Source: Nectonema munidae (taxonomy: Eukaryota; Nematomorpha; Nectonematoida; Nectonematidae). From it: DNA of 64,000 nt. The notes under the pieces were generated by a model. It saw nothing but the letters and a program-made list of their open reading frames with translations, was not told where the DNA came from and did no database searches. Below, piece after piece: positions 11,301-19,599 of the stretch. Made by a program: the position numbers and the translations under genes. Numbering within the stretch: position 1 is the stretch's first letter; the number at the start of each line of letters is the position of its first letter. The stretch covers positions 422,001 to 486,000 of the forward strand of contig JAUIRK010000129.1 in the NCBI GenBank assembly GCA_030549495.1. Reading direction: 5' to 3'.

Positions 11301-14300
11301 AATGTGCTTCTGCGCTAAGCTACATAGGTTCAGTTTCCAACAATCTCCATGCCCTAATTCAGAAGTCGCCAACCTATCACATACATACCAATTCACGATG
11401 GCACGCAGACTAGGCAAAAAAATAAAGATACATTTTGGTTATTACTATATTTCAAAATGAGACTTCATAATAATCATGTTACATCGTTACATGTTTTTAT
11501 GATCTATTAATCTGCTATACTATCTGAAATTAGCTGAATTTGGTAATCCAAATGGTAATGCACCATGTGCAATTTCAGGGACATTCTCAACCCCATTTCC
11601 TTGTAGGACTTGAGAAGATTGTTGACCAGTTCTCGGTAGTTTTCTTCCTTGTTGTTTCCCAAGAAGTCCTAAACAACCGCAACGAAGATACGCCAGGCAC
11701 GTTTCTCTGGTGTCAATAACTTTTCGGCGAACTCCGGGTACTGCATTAGCTATTTAATTTGCTGCCCAACGAACACCCCTACCTTTATTTTGGCCTCCAA
11801 TAACTTCGAAAATACCGTTTCCAAATGCTTGAAGGCAGCGGACTCATGATCTAGTGCCGTGATTCCCAACCGGTTTGCCGCGGCACTAAAGGGTGCCTTA
11901 AGATTTTTTAAGGGTGCCGCCAAAATTGTGCAAATACTTTAAAACTTAACATTACATATTTGTATTATATTTTCTGTGATAGCAGGATCAGTATAAATTT
12001 TTTTATATGAGCAATTTATAAGGTATTGATTGTTGCATCAATGCAGATGTAGAAATAAAAAAACTATGGAAATTTTAAATAAGTTTTTCCTCAAAGAGTG
12101 CCAGAAATTTTTAAAAGGCTCGCCAAGGGTGCCGCAAACTAAAAAAGGTTGGGAACCACTGATCTAGTGCCTTCACAAATTACTTTATGAGCCCAAGCTT
12201 GATCTGGAAGGGTGGCATCAAGATCTTCTCCTGCTCAACCAGCGGTTGTCACTTGACGTTCTTCTCGTCAATGTCAAAGCCCGTTCTTTATGGCTAGTTC
12301 TTTGTTTCATAGTATCTCGCTTTACCTCGGCTATCCCAGTAGTAGAGGAGACAGATGTTTTGTATAGCCGCTTTGCAAACCTGTCAAAAAGCCAATCATC
12401 TTCCTACTTCACCAGGCGCAGCAGGTGCTTTACATTCTCATAACCTTCCTTTAGGTCAGGGGTCACCAAACTTTTTTCTTAGAGGGCCGGATAACTGAAA
12501 GAATGGCGGGTGCGGGCCGCATAATCATTCTGTACAATACTTGCAAGCCAGAAAGAAAGCTCTAGTAGAAAAAAGACTACAAACTTAGTTTAGCATTCCA
12601 TGTTAATTATGGGTGAGTGGCGTGAGATGCAGAAAAAAACAAAGACAACCAACATATTTATTTACTAAAAAGTTATCAAAGAAGGCAACGTTAGCAAAAA
12701 GGTAGCTACATCACACATAGTGTGCACATGTTCGAATATCACAAACTAAGCAGCAAAAAAGGTTAGTGAGACTTGTGAAACTGATCTTTGGCTTTTAATA
12801 TATCAACAATGTTTGGTTTGAAATTGCTGCATCCAATCAATAGAATTGCTTTCAAATGTTCATCAGTCAATCTCGTTCGATATGTTGACTTTACATACTT
12901 CATTTTTGAAAATGTTTGCTCACAGACATAAGTTGTTCCAAACACTGATGCCATACCAGCGGCAAATTTCTTCAATTTCGGAAACTCAGCATCAGGTAAG
13001 CAGCGGTAAAATTCAACAAGTTTTCCTTCTCTGTGCTTCTCTTTCAGCAAATCATTTGCGTGAAAATCAATGAGCTCCAACTGTAGTTCAACTGACACAT
13101 CGTCAAGGTTACAACCAAACGGATTCTGGAACAGAAGAATATGACTCTCAATTCTTTTAAGATCTGAGAATCTCTCCAAAAAATGCTTATTCAAGTCACG
13201 AATAATCTTTTTCGGAAAATCGAGGTTGACATCTTCAGCGACTGTAGCATAAAACTCTTTGAAACAGTGAAAATGAGAGAAGTTTTCTCCTTCCAGTTGT
13301 GCTTCAAACAATGACAGCTTTCTCCGAAATCCTTTGATGATTCTGTAGAGATCACAGATAAGGTTATCTTTTCCCTGAAGTTTCAGGTTCAGTTCATTCA
13401 TGTGGGATGTGATGTCGACCAAAAATGCCAACTTTGACAGCCAGGTAGGATCTGACAGCTGTGGATCAGCTCTATCTTTTTCGGTGAGAAAAACATCTAT
13501 TTCGTTTCGAAGCTTAAAAAAACGAAACAAGACTTTACCGCAGCTGAGCCACCTCACTGTTGTGTGATAAGGCAAGTCACAGAAATCAGAATCAATTTCT
13601 TCAAGAAAAACCTGGAACTGACGGTGATTGAGTGCATGTCCCCGAATGAAGTTCACAGCAGAAAGGACTGGTTTCAGTACACAAGAAATATCTAAGGTTT
13701 TCCCACAGAGTGCTTGTTGATGTATGATGCAGTGTATGAACAGAGCGCCCGGAATTCGCAAATCTTCTAAATGAGTCCTGATCTGCCCCACCAGACCCTT
13801 TCTCACTCCAGCCATGTTTTTTCCTCCATCAACTGTAACACCTCGGAGCTGATTCCACTGAAGGTTATAGTCTTGCAAAGTTTTCTGCACTTCCGTGAAA
13901 ATGTCTTTTCCAGTTGTTGTTCCATGCATGCTACAAACGGATGCCAACTCTTCCGTTATCTGAAAGTCTAAAGTGACACCACGAATGAACACGAGAAGTT
14001 GTGACGTACTCGAGAGATCAGTAGACTCGTCTATCGCAAGAGAATACCACAAGAAATTCCTAGCTTTCTCGTGTATCTGTAGCACTATGTTCTCTCCAAG
14101 TTCTTCTGTTCTCCGCACAACTGAACTTGCCGAAAGGCTGATACCTCCAAACAAATTGGCTTTCTCAGGACACAAGTCATTTGCTGCTTCCATCATGCAC
14201 TCTTTGATGAAGTTGCCATCAGTAAACGGTTTTCCTCGCTCTGCCATCTTATGCACTATTTTGTAACTTGTATGAGTGACGGATTCATTTTCAGTAAACT

Positions 14301-17300
14301 TTCTCTTGAAGAGATTTCTTTGAGTTTCTAAACTACGTTTCATGGACTCATATTTCTCAGAGCGTAACTTTCCAGAAAACATTGAATACTTCGATATATG
14401 TTTTGTTTCATAGTGACGCCGAAGATTGTACTCTTTCAGAACGGCAATACTTTCGCTGCATACCACGCAAGTAGCTTTCTGGTCCTTCGTTTCTACAAAG
14501 AAGTACTTTACTCCCCATTCTTCATTGAAAGCACGACACTCGGCGTCTACTTTTCTTTTCTTAGTAGCCATAACGATAATATTTAAATTTAAATTATACA
14601 GTAAAACCTTTTATATACGACCTATGTTTTCTGCAGATAATCTCGGTCGTAACTCACAGGTAGTAATAATAATCTTAATTTTTTAAACAGGTAAATAAAT
14701 AATCTTAATTTTTATACACAAAAACAACAAAAATATTTTAAAAATTATTTTTAATCAAGCACACGTGTTGAATATTATTTATCAAATTTATTATATAAAA
14801 AAATACAAATTAAGGCGTTCTTAAAAGTTAATATAATTTTTTTACTCTAGTATTTACAAAAAAAATATTTTTTAATAAATAAGACAAAGAAAAAGAGATT
14901 TCAAAACAAAATTCTCACAACTTTCATTAAATAATCTGTTTTGTTGAACGTTTTAATTACAAGAAATATTTTTTTGTCCTTGCAATAAAATTTGTTTAAA
15001 AACAAAGGGAAAATGAAAATAAAAAGTAAACTTTTTAAAAAATTTAAATTTACGGTCGTATGTCGCATCAAGCAGTGTCGCATTTAAGAGGTAAAAGTTG
15101 TATCAAAACACGGTAGAGTTGTTTATTAACTTGAATTTAAGTCGTTGCTAAAAGGAAGTCGTTGTTAAGAGGGACCGTTGTTGACAGGTTTCACTCACAA
15201 CATATCATGTTTCATACGTTTTATCAAGCAAATTTAAGTATCGTCGGCGGGCCTGATGATCTGACGTCGCGGGCCGGATCCGGCCCGCGGGCCGTAGTTT
15301 GGTGAACCCTGCTTTAGGTGAACAGGGTGGGCTATAGGGATGCTTGGGTACTTATTACCATTAAGGAACAGCACCGCCTTAAATCTTCTAGTTGAGCTGT
15401 CCACAAACACTCGCCAGTTGTTGGGATCATATGGAAATTCAATTTCTTCAAACAAGCCATTGATGTCGTGACAATAACCCACTTTCTCATCCAGTGTGAA
15501 ATACTGAGAGAATATGTCATGACGTTGTCTCTGTTTTGTTCCCCAACAGTTCTTGTCCAACAGGTTCCACTGTTTCAACCTTAATGTCAGTAATTCTGCT
15601 TTTGATTTGGTGAGTCCTAGGTCTCTGATAAGATCATTGAGCTCCGCTTGGTTAAGCAAATGCGGAATAGCCTGGGTATCATCTGCAACAAAGACCTCGT
15701 ATGTTTCGCTGCTGGAACTAGTGCAAGCATCTTTCGTGATCACCGGAGAGGGTTGAGAACTGGAAGCTCCTCACAATGCATCACCGGACGAAGAGATGAT
15801 GACATTTCGGGGTAGTTGAACACACCCCTCTTCTTTCCCCTGCGGTGACACATCACTACCACCATATAAAAGTAGCAGGTGTTTGTGTGATCTGTTGGTT
15901 CCGTTCAGATTCTTGACACGCCAAACTTCAGTTTTCGTAATTCCCCTCTGTACCACGACTCCAGAGTGGACCGACGGCTTCCGAAAACCATGTGTGGCGC
16001 CGAACTCTTATGCTGATCCCCTACTTGAACTCCAAAGTACGCCGTGTAAGGCGAACAGAAGAGATTCCCTTCAACGATGGTGTACTTGACTGTCTTGACA
16101 TTCAGAAAGACTCCGCAGACATAGCAGAAGTTATCAGGATCATGCTTACAGGAACCTCGAGCAGAAGCCATCATGAGAAAATATCTGTAAATAAAAGAAC
16201 AAATATAATAAGACGAGTTGAACGGAGGCGACGGAAACAAAATGTAACATATATCAAATGACTACTTGAATAACCTTCTTTAATAAATCATATTTTTTCA
16301 AAATATTTTCTAAATCACCACATATCGATCAACATTATGTTTTACTTCTGATTAGCATATCCTTGTATTTTTCAACACTGTTGTATAGTTTTAGTAATGT
16401 TCAAAGACATTTTTCTGCAATTTTCTTATGTAAATATACAATTTTTTGTTATTTTTCAAAAAATAGGTGTCATTTCCTTAATAACGATTAGCGACACAAA
16501 AAATTTACTCAAACAAACATTTTTTTATTTTTTTGTTACACGTTGTTGTGTATCTGTGTTGCATTTGAGCATGCTTGCGCATTAGAGTGTCTATTAACAG
16601 GCGTAAATAACGTTGGTTAGATACTGGATTTTGATAACTCAAGGTCTTGCGTTCGATACAGCATCAAGCGTCCTCTCCTTATAGTTCCAAACACGCGGCG
16701 CAATCTTGTCTTCTCCACCTTTACATTTATTAAGAGTTCTTTTATTCTGAACGGTTGTATGTGTGTAAGTCTTGGTAGTTGTTTGTGGTTGAATATTTGT
16801 GTGTCTGTCTGTATAAAGATATTCGCATACGGATATTGAAGGAGACCATCCGAGCTTCCTTATAACTATTTTGAGAACTTTTTGTAACTTTCATTAAAAA
16901 TTAAACATTCAGGAGAGGGGGAAGCGATGGAGATAAAAGCGAGAGCTCGTGCGGTGTCAATTTCAGCAGTTTCTTCAGCACTTGCCCAGAGCGTAAGCAG
17001 AAGAATTAAACGAGTTTTTTTTATTACTTTTTCACTTTTGTTTTAGAGAGGAAATGATGCGGCTAGTTTGTCTCTTGCAGAGCAATACGTTGATGCATTT
17101 GGCAAATTAGCAAAAACAAACAACACAATTTTGATGCCCTGCCAATCCGATAACGTTACAAACATGGTTACTCAGGTTCACTTTTTCTTAATCTTGATAA
17201 ATGGCAAGTAAAATATATAGTGAAGCTTTATTATAACATCACACTTGCTATCATAAAATTATTTGTAATAACTGATTTTTCTTAAAAAGAAATGCTATGA

Positions 17301-18295
17301 AAACAATTCGAACAGGGTAGATAATAAAGTTAATAGAAAGTTCAGCAAAAATATGCTTATGCACAAAAAATAATTCTTATAAAATCTACTTTTAAATTTT
17401 CAAAAGTAGTTTTGTTTTATTCGTCATTTCATTCCTAACTTATTTTTGTTCTCGATATCAGTTAAATTTTTGCAATTTTAGTTTGAAATAGTTATCTATT
17501 TTGGCCTTATTTTTTGTTTGAAAGAAATGTTGTTTACTTTAGAATTTTTGAAAAATTTTATTTTGCGTTTTCATTATTTTAAGTCCGATTGCATCCTTAT
17601 TTTTATACACCTTTTGCTTTTGTCTGCTTCATTTCTCTCAATTTTCCTTGAGATCTTTTCTAGCAAAATATAAGAACACTTTTAAAAAGAAAATATTCTA
17701 AGGACACTCTTCGTATAATACGATCCTAAATGAAAAATATCCACTAATTTTTGTGCTACGCGAGTCCGAAAAGTTTTTTTTTTTTTAAGAAAAACTTTAC
17801 CCCTATATCTATCTATCTATGTTTATATATGGTCTGATTCTAAATTTCAGGTACCAATAATTTTTTGCAGAACAATCGAAATATCAAAATGTTATGTATT
17901 TCATCAAGTATACATTAGTTGAATGTGATTGACAAAGTTTGAAAAATTTTATTTGAGAATATTTAAAAAAGACATTTAAATATTTTGTATCTTGGCAAAG
18001 CATTTTCCTATATTTTTAATGCCTGCCTTTGCTTTGCCAAGCTTCTAATATATCTAAAATCTTGGGAAAAATATCAAATTAATTTTATCATTCGATCTTT
18101 TCGCTAACATGAACTAAATTATTTTATAAAGCAGCCTTTTTAGTTTTGGTCTTTGTGCTTAAGGTTAAAAGCTGTTGCATTTGATTATTTAATATTTTTT
18201 AGGCAATTTCAATTTACTCCAAACTCAATTCTAACACGAACCAGATTTTCACAAGTGCTTCAAATGAAGGAGATGGAGAAAATGTGAATAAATAG
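5318..18295 (+). CDS. STOML2: Stomatin-like protein 2, last four exons
   Basis: Join 5318-5416, 16913-16992, 17047-17175 and 18203-18295 (stop TAG 18293-18295). Every junction is AG/GT and the phases match throughout (exon lengths 99, 80, 129 and 93). Exon 1 encodes QADINVAEGKKRAQVLDSEA, the helical segment after the SPFH domain. Exon 2 continues the Ala-rich coiled coil (EAMEIKARARAVSISAVSSA). Exon 3 encodes DAASLSLAEQYVDAFGKLAK and TNNTILMPCQSDNVTNMVTQ, the signature C-terminal region of SLP-2. Exon 4 is the short variable tail. In the known family the protein is a mitochondrial inner-membrane scaffold that binds cardiolipin and prohibitins. The SPFH and N-terminal exons are not in the window and presumably lie to the left. 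An AATAAA follows at 18302. The first visible intron is 11.5 kb and full of insertions; the next is only 54 bp; the last is 1,027 bp. Identification comes from remembered protein similarity, supported by consistent splicing. Confidence 0.9.
6079..6830. repeat. Related direct and inverted repeat blocks inside the STOML2 intron
   Basis: A block starting CGTTACGTTTCGAAATTAGG at 6079 recurs in direct orientation from about 6240. Both copies end in GGCGCTTCT/GTCGCTTCT followed by TATAATCAGAATCACAGAAAT. A shorter inverted version (AGAAGCGACCCCAACTC, about 6821-6837) lies to the right. These look like parts of an unrecognised, rearranged element with inverted ends. No protein content. Confidence 0.5.
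7378..7456 (+). repeat. tRNA-like SINE head
   Basis: The segment contains GAGCTGATAGGTAGAG (A-box-like) and, about 40 bases on, GGGTTCAAATCCCGG, a well-formed B box that can fold as a T arm (five-base stem with two G-U pairs, loop TTCAAAT). The acceptor ends do not pair, so it is a tRNA-derived repeat rather than a tRNA gene. No second copy was noticed in the window. Confidence 0.5.
8503..9868 (-). mobile_element. RTE-like LINE with internal deletion, flanked by a perfect 18-bp target duplication
   Basis: The flanks carry the same 18 bases, AAATGATACAACTATGCT, at 8485-8502 and 9869-9886, which defines one insertion of 1,366 bp. On the minus strand it has a 5' untranslated region of about 500 bases (with GTCAGGAAGGGCATCCGGC at about 9503-9521), then an endonuclease domain in two frames: IRLASWNVGTMTG, VKETKWKG (catalytic Glu), GDFNGQIG and SQIDLLMVRQEKR. 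The endonuclease then joins directly to the extreme C-terminus of the same family (RWRDDLKRSMEKFGLKESDA, 8560-8660), which matches the end of the copy at 10046-10897. The reverse transcriptase is absent. It ends in a GAA-repeat tail next to the duplication. The endonuclease resembles proteins often labelled craniofacial development protein 2-like. Confidence 0.9.
9887..10028. other. Spacer between two LINE insertions
   Basis: A short AT-rich spacer of intron sequence with a TA-dinucleotide patch near 9970-10000. Nothing coding is seen. Confidence 0.5.
10046..10897 (+). mobile_element. 5'-truncated RTE-like LINE with a perfect 17-bp target duplication
   Basis: The 17 bases AATATGCAATGATTGTA occur at 10029-10045 and again at 10898-10914, so this is an 852-bp 5'-truncated insertion. 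It begins inside the reverse transcriptase palm (GLHQGSTLSPLLFAIVI) and carries the active-site box as FPDDLVI instead of FADD. The family C-terminus follows: EFKYLGSVIEKEGG, MTYVSECWCLKKKEKN, MRWNGHVLRREKDEK and RWRDDLEESIKKFGLKENDA. A change of frame lies near 10312, between the palm and the C-terminal part. It ends in a GAAGAAGAA tail. It cannot act alone, because endonuclease and most of the RT are missing. Confidence 0.92.
10915..11539. other. Gene-free intron sequence
   Basis: AT-rich intron sequence between the LINE and the interrupted gene-family copy. A piece at 11030-11075 (AAATACGAAATTTCTTTT) recurs near 47230, so part of it is repetitive. No coding evidence. Confidence 0.4.
11857..12161. 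mobile_element. hAT MITE with a perfect 8-bp target duplication
   Basis: ATCTAGTG is present at 11849-11856 and 12162-12169. The inverted ends read CCGTGATTCCCAACC and CAGTGGTTCCCAACC, then diverge slightly into GCCGCGGCAC/GCGGCACCC. These are typical hAT ends. At 305 bp there is no coding capacity. It interrupts the arthropod gene-family copy. Confidence 0.92.
12763..14571 (-). CDS. hAT transposase (GTF2IRD2/ZBED-like), 602 aa, uninterrupted
   Basis: A single open frame from an ATG at 14571. Residues about 34-58 form a BED-type zinc finger (CVVCSESIAVLKEYNLRRHY then ETKH). The RNase H-like core includes SLAIDESTDLSSTSQLLVF (about 175-195), a first-Asp region, and TTVRWLSCGKVLFRFFKLR (about 337-355). 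The C-terminal hAT dimerisation domain has FGTTYVCEQTFSKMKY then YRTRLTDEHLKAIL. Proteins of this type are commonly annotated as general transcription factor II-I repeat domain-containing protein 2-like, by similarity to the domesticated human gene. Length and domain order look complete for the family. Its upstream region is disturbed by a MITE 25 bases before the start codon, which may alter expression. It is a transposon gene, not a host regulator. Confidence 0.93.
   Translation of the reverse strand: MATKKRKVDAECRAFNEEWGVKYFFVETKDQKATCVVCSESIAVLKEYNLRRHYETKHISKYSMFSGKLRSEKYESMKRSLETQRNLFKRKFTENESVTHTSYKIVHKMAERGKPFTDGNFIKECMMEAANDLCPEKANLFGGISLSASSVVRRTEELGENIVLQIHEKARNFLWYSLAIDESTDLSSTSQLLVFIRGVTLDFQITEELASVCSMHGTTTGKDIFTEVQKTLQDYNLQWNQLRGVTVDGGKNMAGVRKGLVGQIRTHLEDLRIPGALFIHCIIHQQALCGKTLDISCVLKPVLSAVNFIRGHALNHRQFQVFLEEIDSDFCDLPYHTTVRWLSCGKVLFRFFKLRNEIDVFLTEKDRADPQLSDPTWLSKLAFLVDITSHMNELNLKLQGKDNLICDLYRIIKGFRRKLSLFEAQLEGENFSHFHCFKEFYATVAEDVNLDFPKKIIRDLNKHFLERFSDLKRIESHILLFQNPFGCNLDDVSVELQLELIDFHANDLLKEKHREGKLVEFYRCLPDAEFPKLKKFAAGMASVFGTTYVCEQTFSKMKYVKSTYRTRLTDEHLKAILLIGCSNFKPNIVDILKAKDQFHKSH
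14599..15196. mobile_element. Tigger/pogo-like MITE inside the hAT element
   Basis: The left end CAGTAAAACCTTTTATATAC (preceded by TA) and the right end, read inverted as GAGTGAAACCTGTCAACAAC, share the CAGT-AAACCT terminus of Tigger-like elements. GACC/GGTC-type words follow inside both ends (CGGTCGTAAC, GACCGTTG). The 598-bp interior is AT-rich and non-coding. The right TA is not intact. It must have inserted after the hAT element did. Confidence 0.65.
16599..16717 (+). repeat. tRNA-derived SINE, copy 1
   Basis: It shares GATAACTCAAGGTCTTG, then a B-box-like GCGTTCGATAC, then GCATCAAGC, a TAGTTC block and GCGGCGCAAT with copies at 45553-45690 and 59291-59422. It is in plus orientation within the large STOML2 intron. 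Confidence 0.7.
17176..18202 (+). other. STOML2 last intron
   Basis: 1,027 bp of AT-rich sequence between GT at 17176 and AG at 18201-18202. I see no insertion with recognisable ends; a short GATA-like (CTAT) run lies at about 17808-17820. Confidence 0.8.
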
Positions 18296-18809
18296 TTTCT
18301 AAAATAAATAACAGTTTTCTACTTCAATTTTAGTTAATCTAAGATACATTTTTTAATTTTTATATTATAATGGTGTGATGGCTTTGATTTTGTGTTAGGC
18401 ATACGTGTTTATATATATATATATAATATATATATAGTAACTCTAATTTACAGTGTAACAAAGTTGAGGTTCAAAAAAGTACAACCTTTTTCTGGGTCAA
18501 AAAATAGTTCTGGTTTTGAATCTGACATTTATTCCTCCAAATTAGACACCGTTTTCCTGTATCAGGTACCATATGTTTTATAATATACTGCAAAATATTC
18601 CGTATTGAGCATAACATTGCAAATACTGGGTTACAAAAAATAAAGCAAAAATTTAGTTAGTATAACAAAACATTTATTGGTTTTAAATTAAAAACACGCA
18701 CGTGTCAGTTTAAACAACTGTTGTCCTTCTAAGCCTCGGAGTGTTATCTTTTTTTTATACCTCAGAAGAAGTCTGCTAAAATGCCAGAGTTCCATTTTCC
18801 TTTGAATCG
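18296..18809. other. STOML2 3' flank
   Basis: An AATAAA at 18302-18307 is the likely polyadenylation signal, seven bases after the stop. A TA-rich self-complementary stretch lies at 18410-18440. No coding evidence before the minus-strand fragment at 18810. Confidence 0.5.
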
Positions 18810-19560
18810 TCACTCCATCACTGAAATATCCTGATGTAATCTCTCGCCATGTTCATTACTCACATCACCAAAATTTTCCGCAAAAAATTCAGAGTGAATA
18901 ACATGAACTTTTAGAGACATGTTACATCCAATATTATGATAATAACTCAGCAGATCATTCACAACTTGCACAAGCCTTCTGAAAAATGATTCTCCAGAAG
19001 TTATCAAAAAATTTCTTGAATGACTTAAAGGCAAGCTTCTATTCATTTCATCAAGTATAATTTTTCGAATTTGTGGACCTATGAAGATACCTTCTTTAAT
19101 TTTAACTTGACTCAGGGAAGGGAACTTCTCTGCAAGATATGCAAATTCGGAGGATTCCTTGCCTAATTCTTTCATAAATTGCTTACAAGCCAAATTTTTT
19201 TATGCAAAAAAGGTGGTAAAAGAATTCTATCACATTTCACAAGTGGTTTGTGCATGATGTTGTGTTTTTCTTGCTCAATTTCATCTCCAAACGGCCAATC
19301 CTTGCGTTCATAATGTTCAGTTCTTGCTCTGGAGTTTCATAAGCACAAGAAGCAGCAAAATTTAGTATAGCCAAGTTGAAGGCCAGTAAGCATGGTCATC
19401 AGACTGAATGCTTGTTAGAATTTCTTTCAGATTTTCATATCATTCGGCTGTGCTATGGGAACAGAAGGCAGAAACATTGTGTAGCACAACAGCTGTGATG
19501 TTGTCCTTGGATTCATCTATGAAAAGTCACCAGTTGGTATTATTAAAAAGTTTGAATTAC
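18810..19560 (-). pseudogene. Second copy of the uncharacterised arthropod gene family
   Basis: A 127-codon open stretch (18810-19193) contains FMKELGKESSEFAYLAEKFP, IKEGIFIGPQIRKI, SLKVHVIHSEFFAENFGDVS and NEHGERLHQDISVME. These are the middle and C-terminal blocks of the family described at 11540-16174. Weaker upstream blocks follow on the same strand: HYERKDWPFGDEI at about 19280-19320, and a LQLGYTKF/FCCFLCL-like stretch near 19340-19400. The copy is incomplete at its N-terminal side and its frames change. It lies just downstream of STOML2 in opposite orientation. Confidence 0.65.
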
Positions 19561-19599
19561 AAAAGCATAAGACATCCTTCATGGCGAATATGGCCGAAG

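Larger units (their letters stand above)
12457..15311 (-). mobile_element. Complete hAT transposon with perfect 8-bp target duplication
   Basis: CTTTAGGT at 12449-12456 and 15312-15319 is the target duplication. The ends are CAGGGGTCACCAAACT and, inverted, CAGGGTTCACCAAACT. GC-rich GGGCCGG/CGCGGGCC blocks lie just inside both ends, as is common in this hAT group. The 2,855-bp element carries one uninterrupted transposase on the minus strand and a 598-bp MITE inserted upstream of that gene. Without the MITE it would be about 2.26 kb, a normal size. The perfect duplication and open frame argue for a fairly recent insertion. Confidence 0.95.
11540..16174 (-). pseudogene. Copy of an uncharacterised arthropod multi-copy gene family, interrupted by a hAT element
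   Basis: The minus strand holds pieces of one protein in the expected order. N-terminal: MASARGSCKHDPDNFCYVCG with a Cys-rich possible zinc site (about 16115-16174). Middle: EIEFPYDPNNWRVFVDSS and NGNKYPSIPIAHPVHLK (15320-15480). After the insertion: a region rich in IKLGLI and KALDHESAAFKHLE words (about 12140-12230 and 11780-11860). C-terminal: KSYKEMGLRMSLKLH (about 11560-11610). I recall this layout from many unannotated arthropod proteins; I know of no established function. The copy is split by the hAT element 12457-15311 and by the MITE 11857-12161, and it is degraded. A second copy is at 18810-19560. Being intronic to STOML2 and repeated, it behaves like a mobile or amplified gene. Confidence 0.7.

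Noticed and set aside
13771-14686. Several plus-strand frames of 62-97 codons
   Set aside because: Antisense shadows of the hAT transposase.
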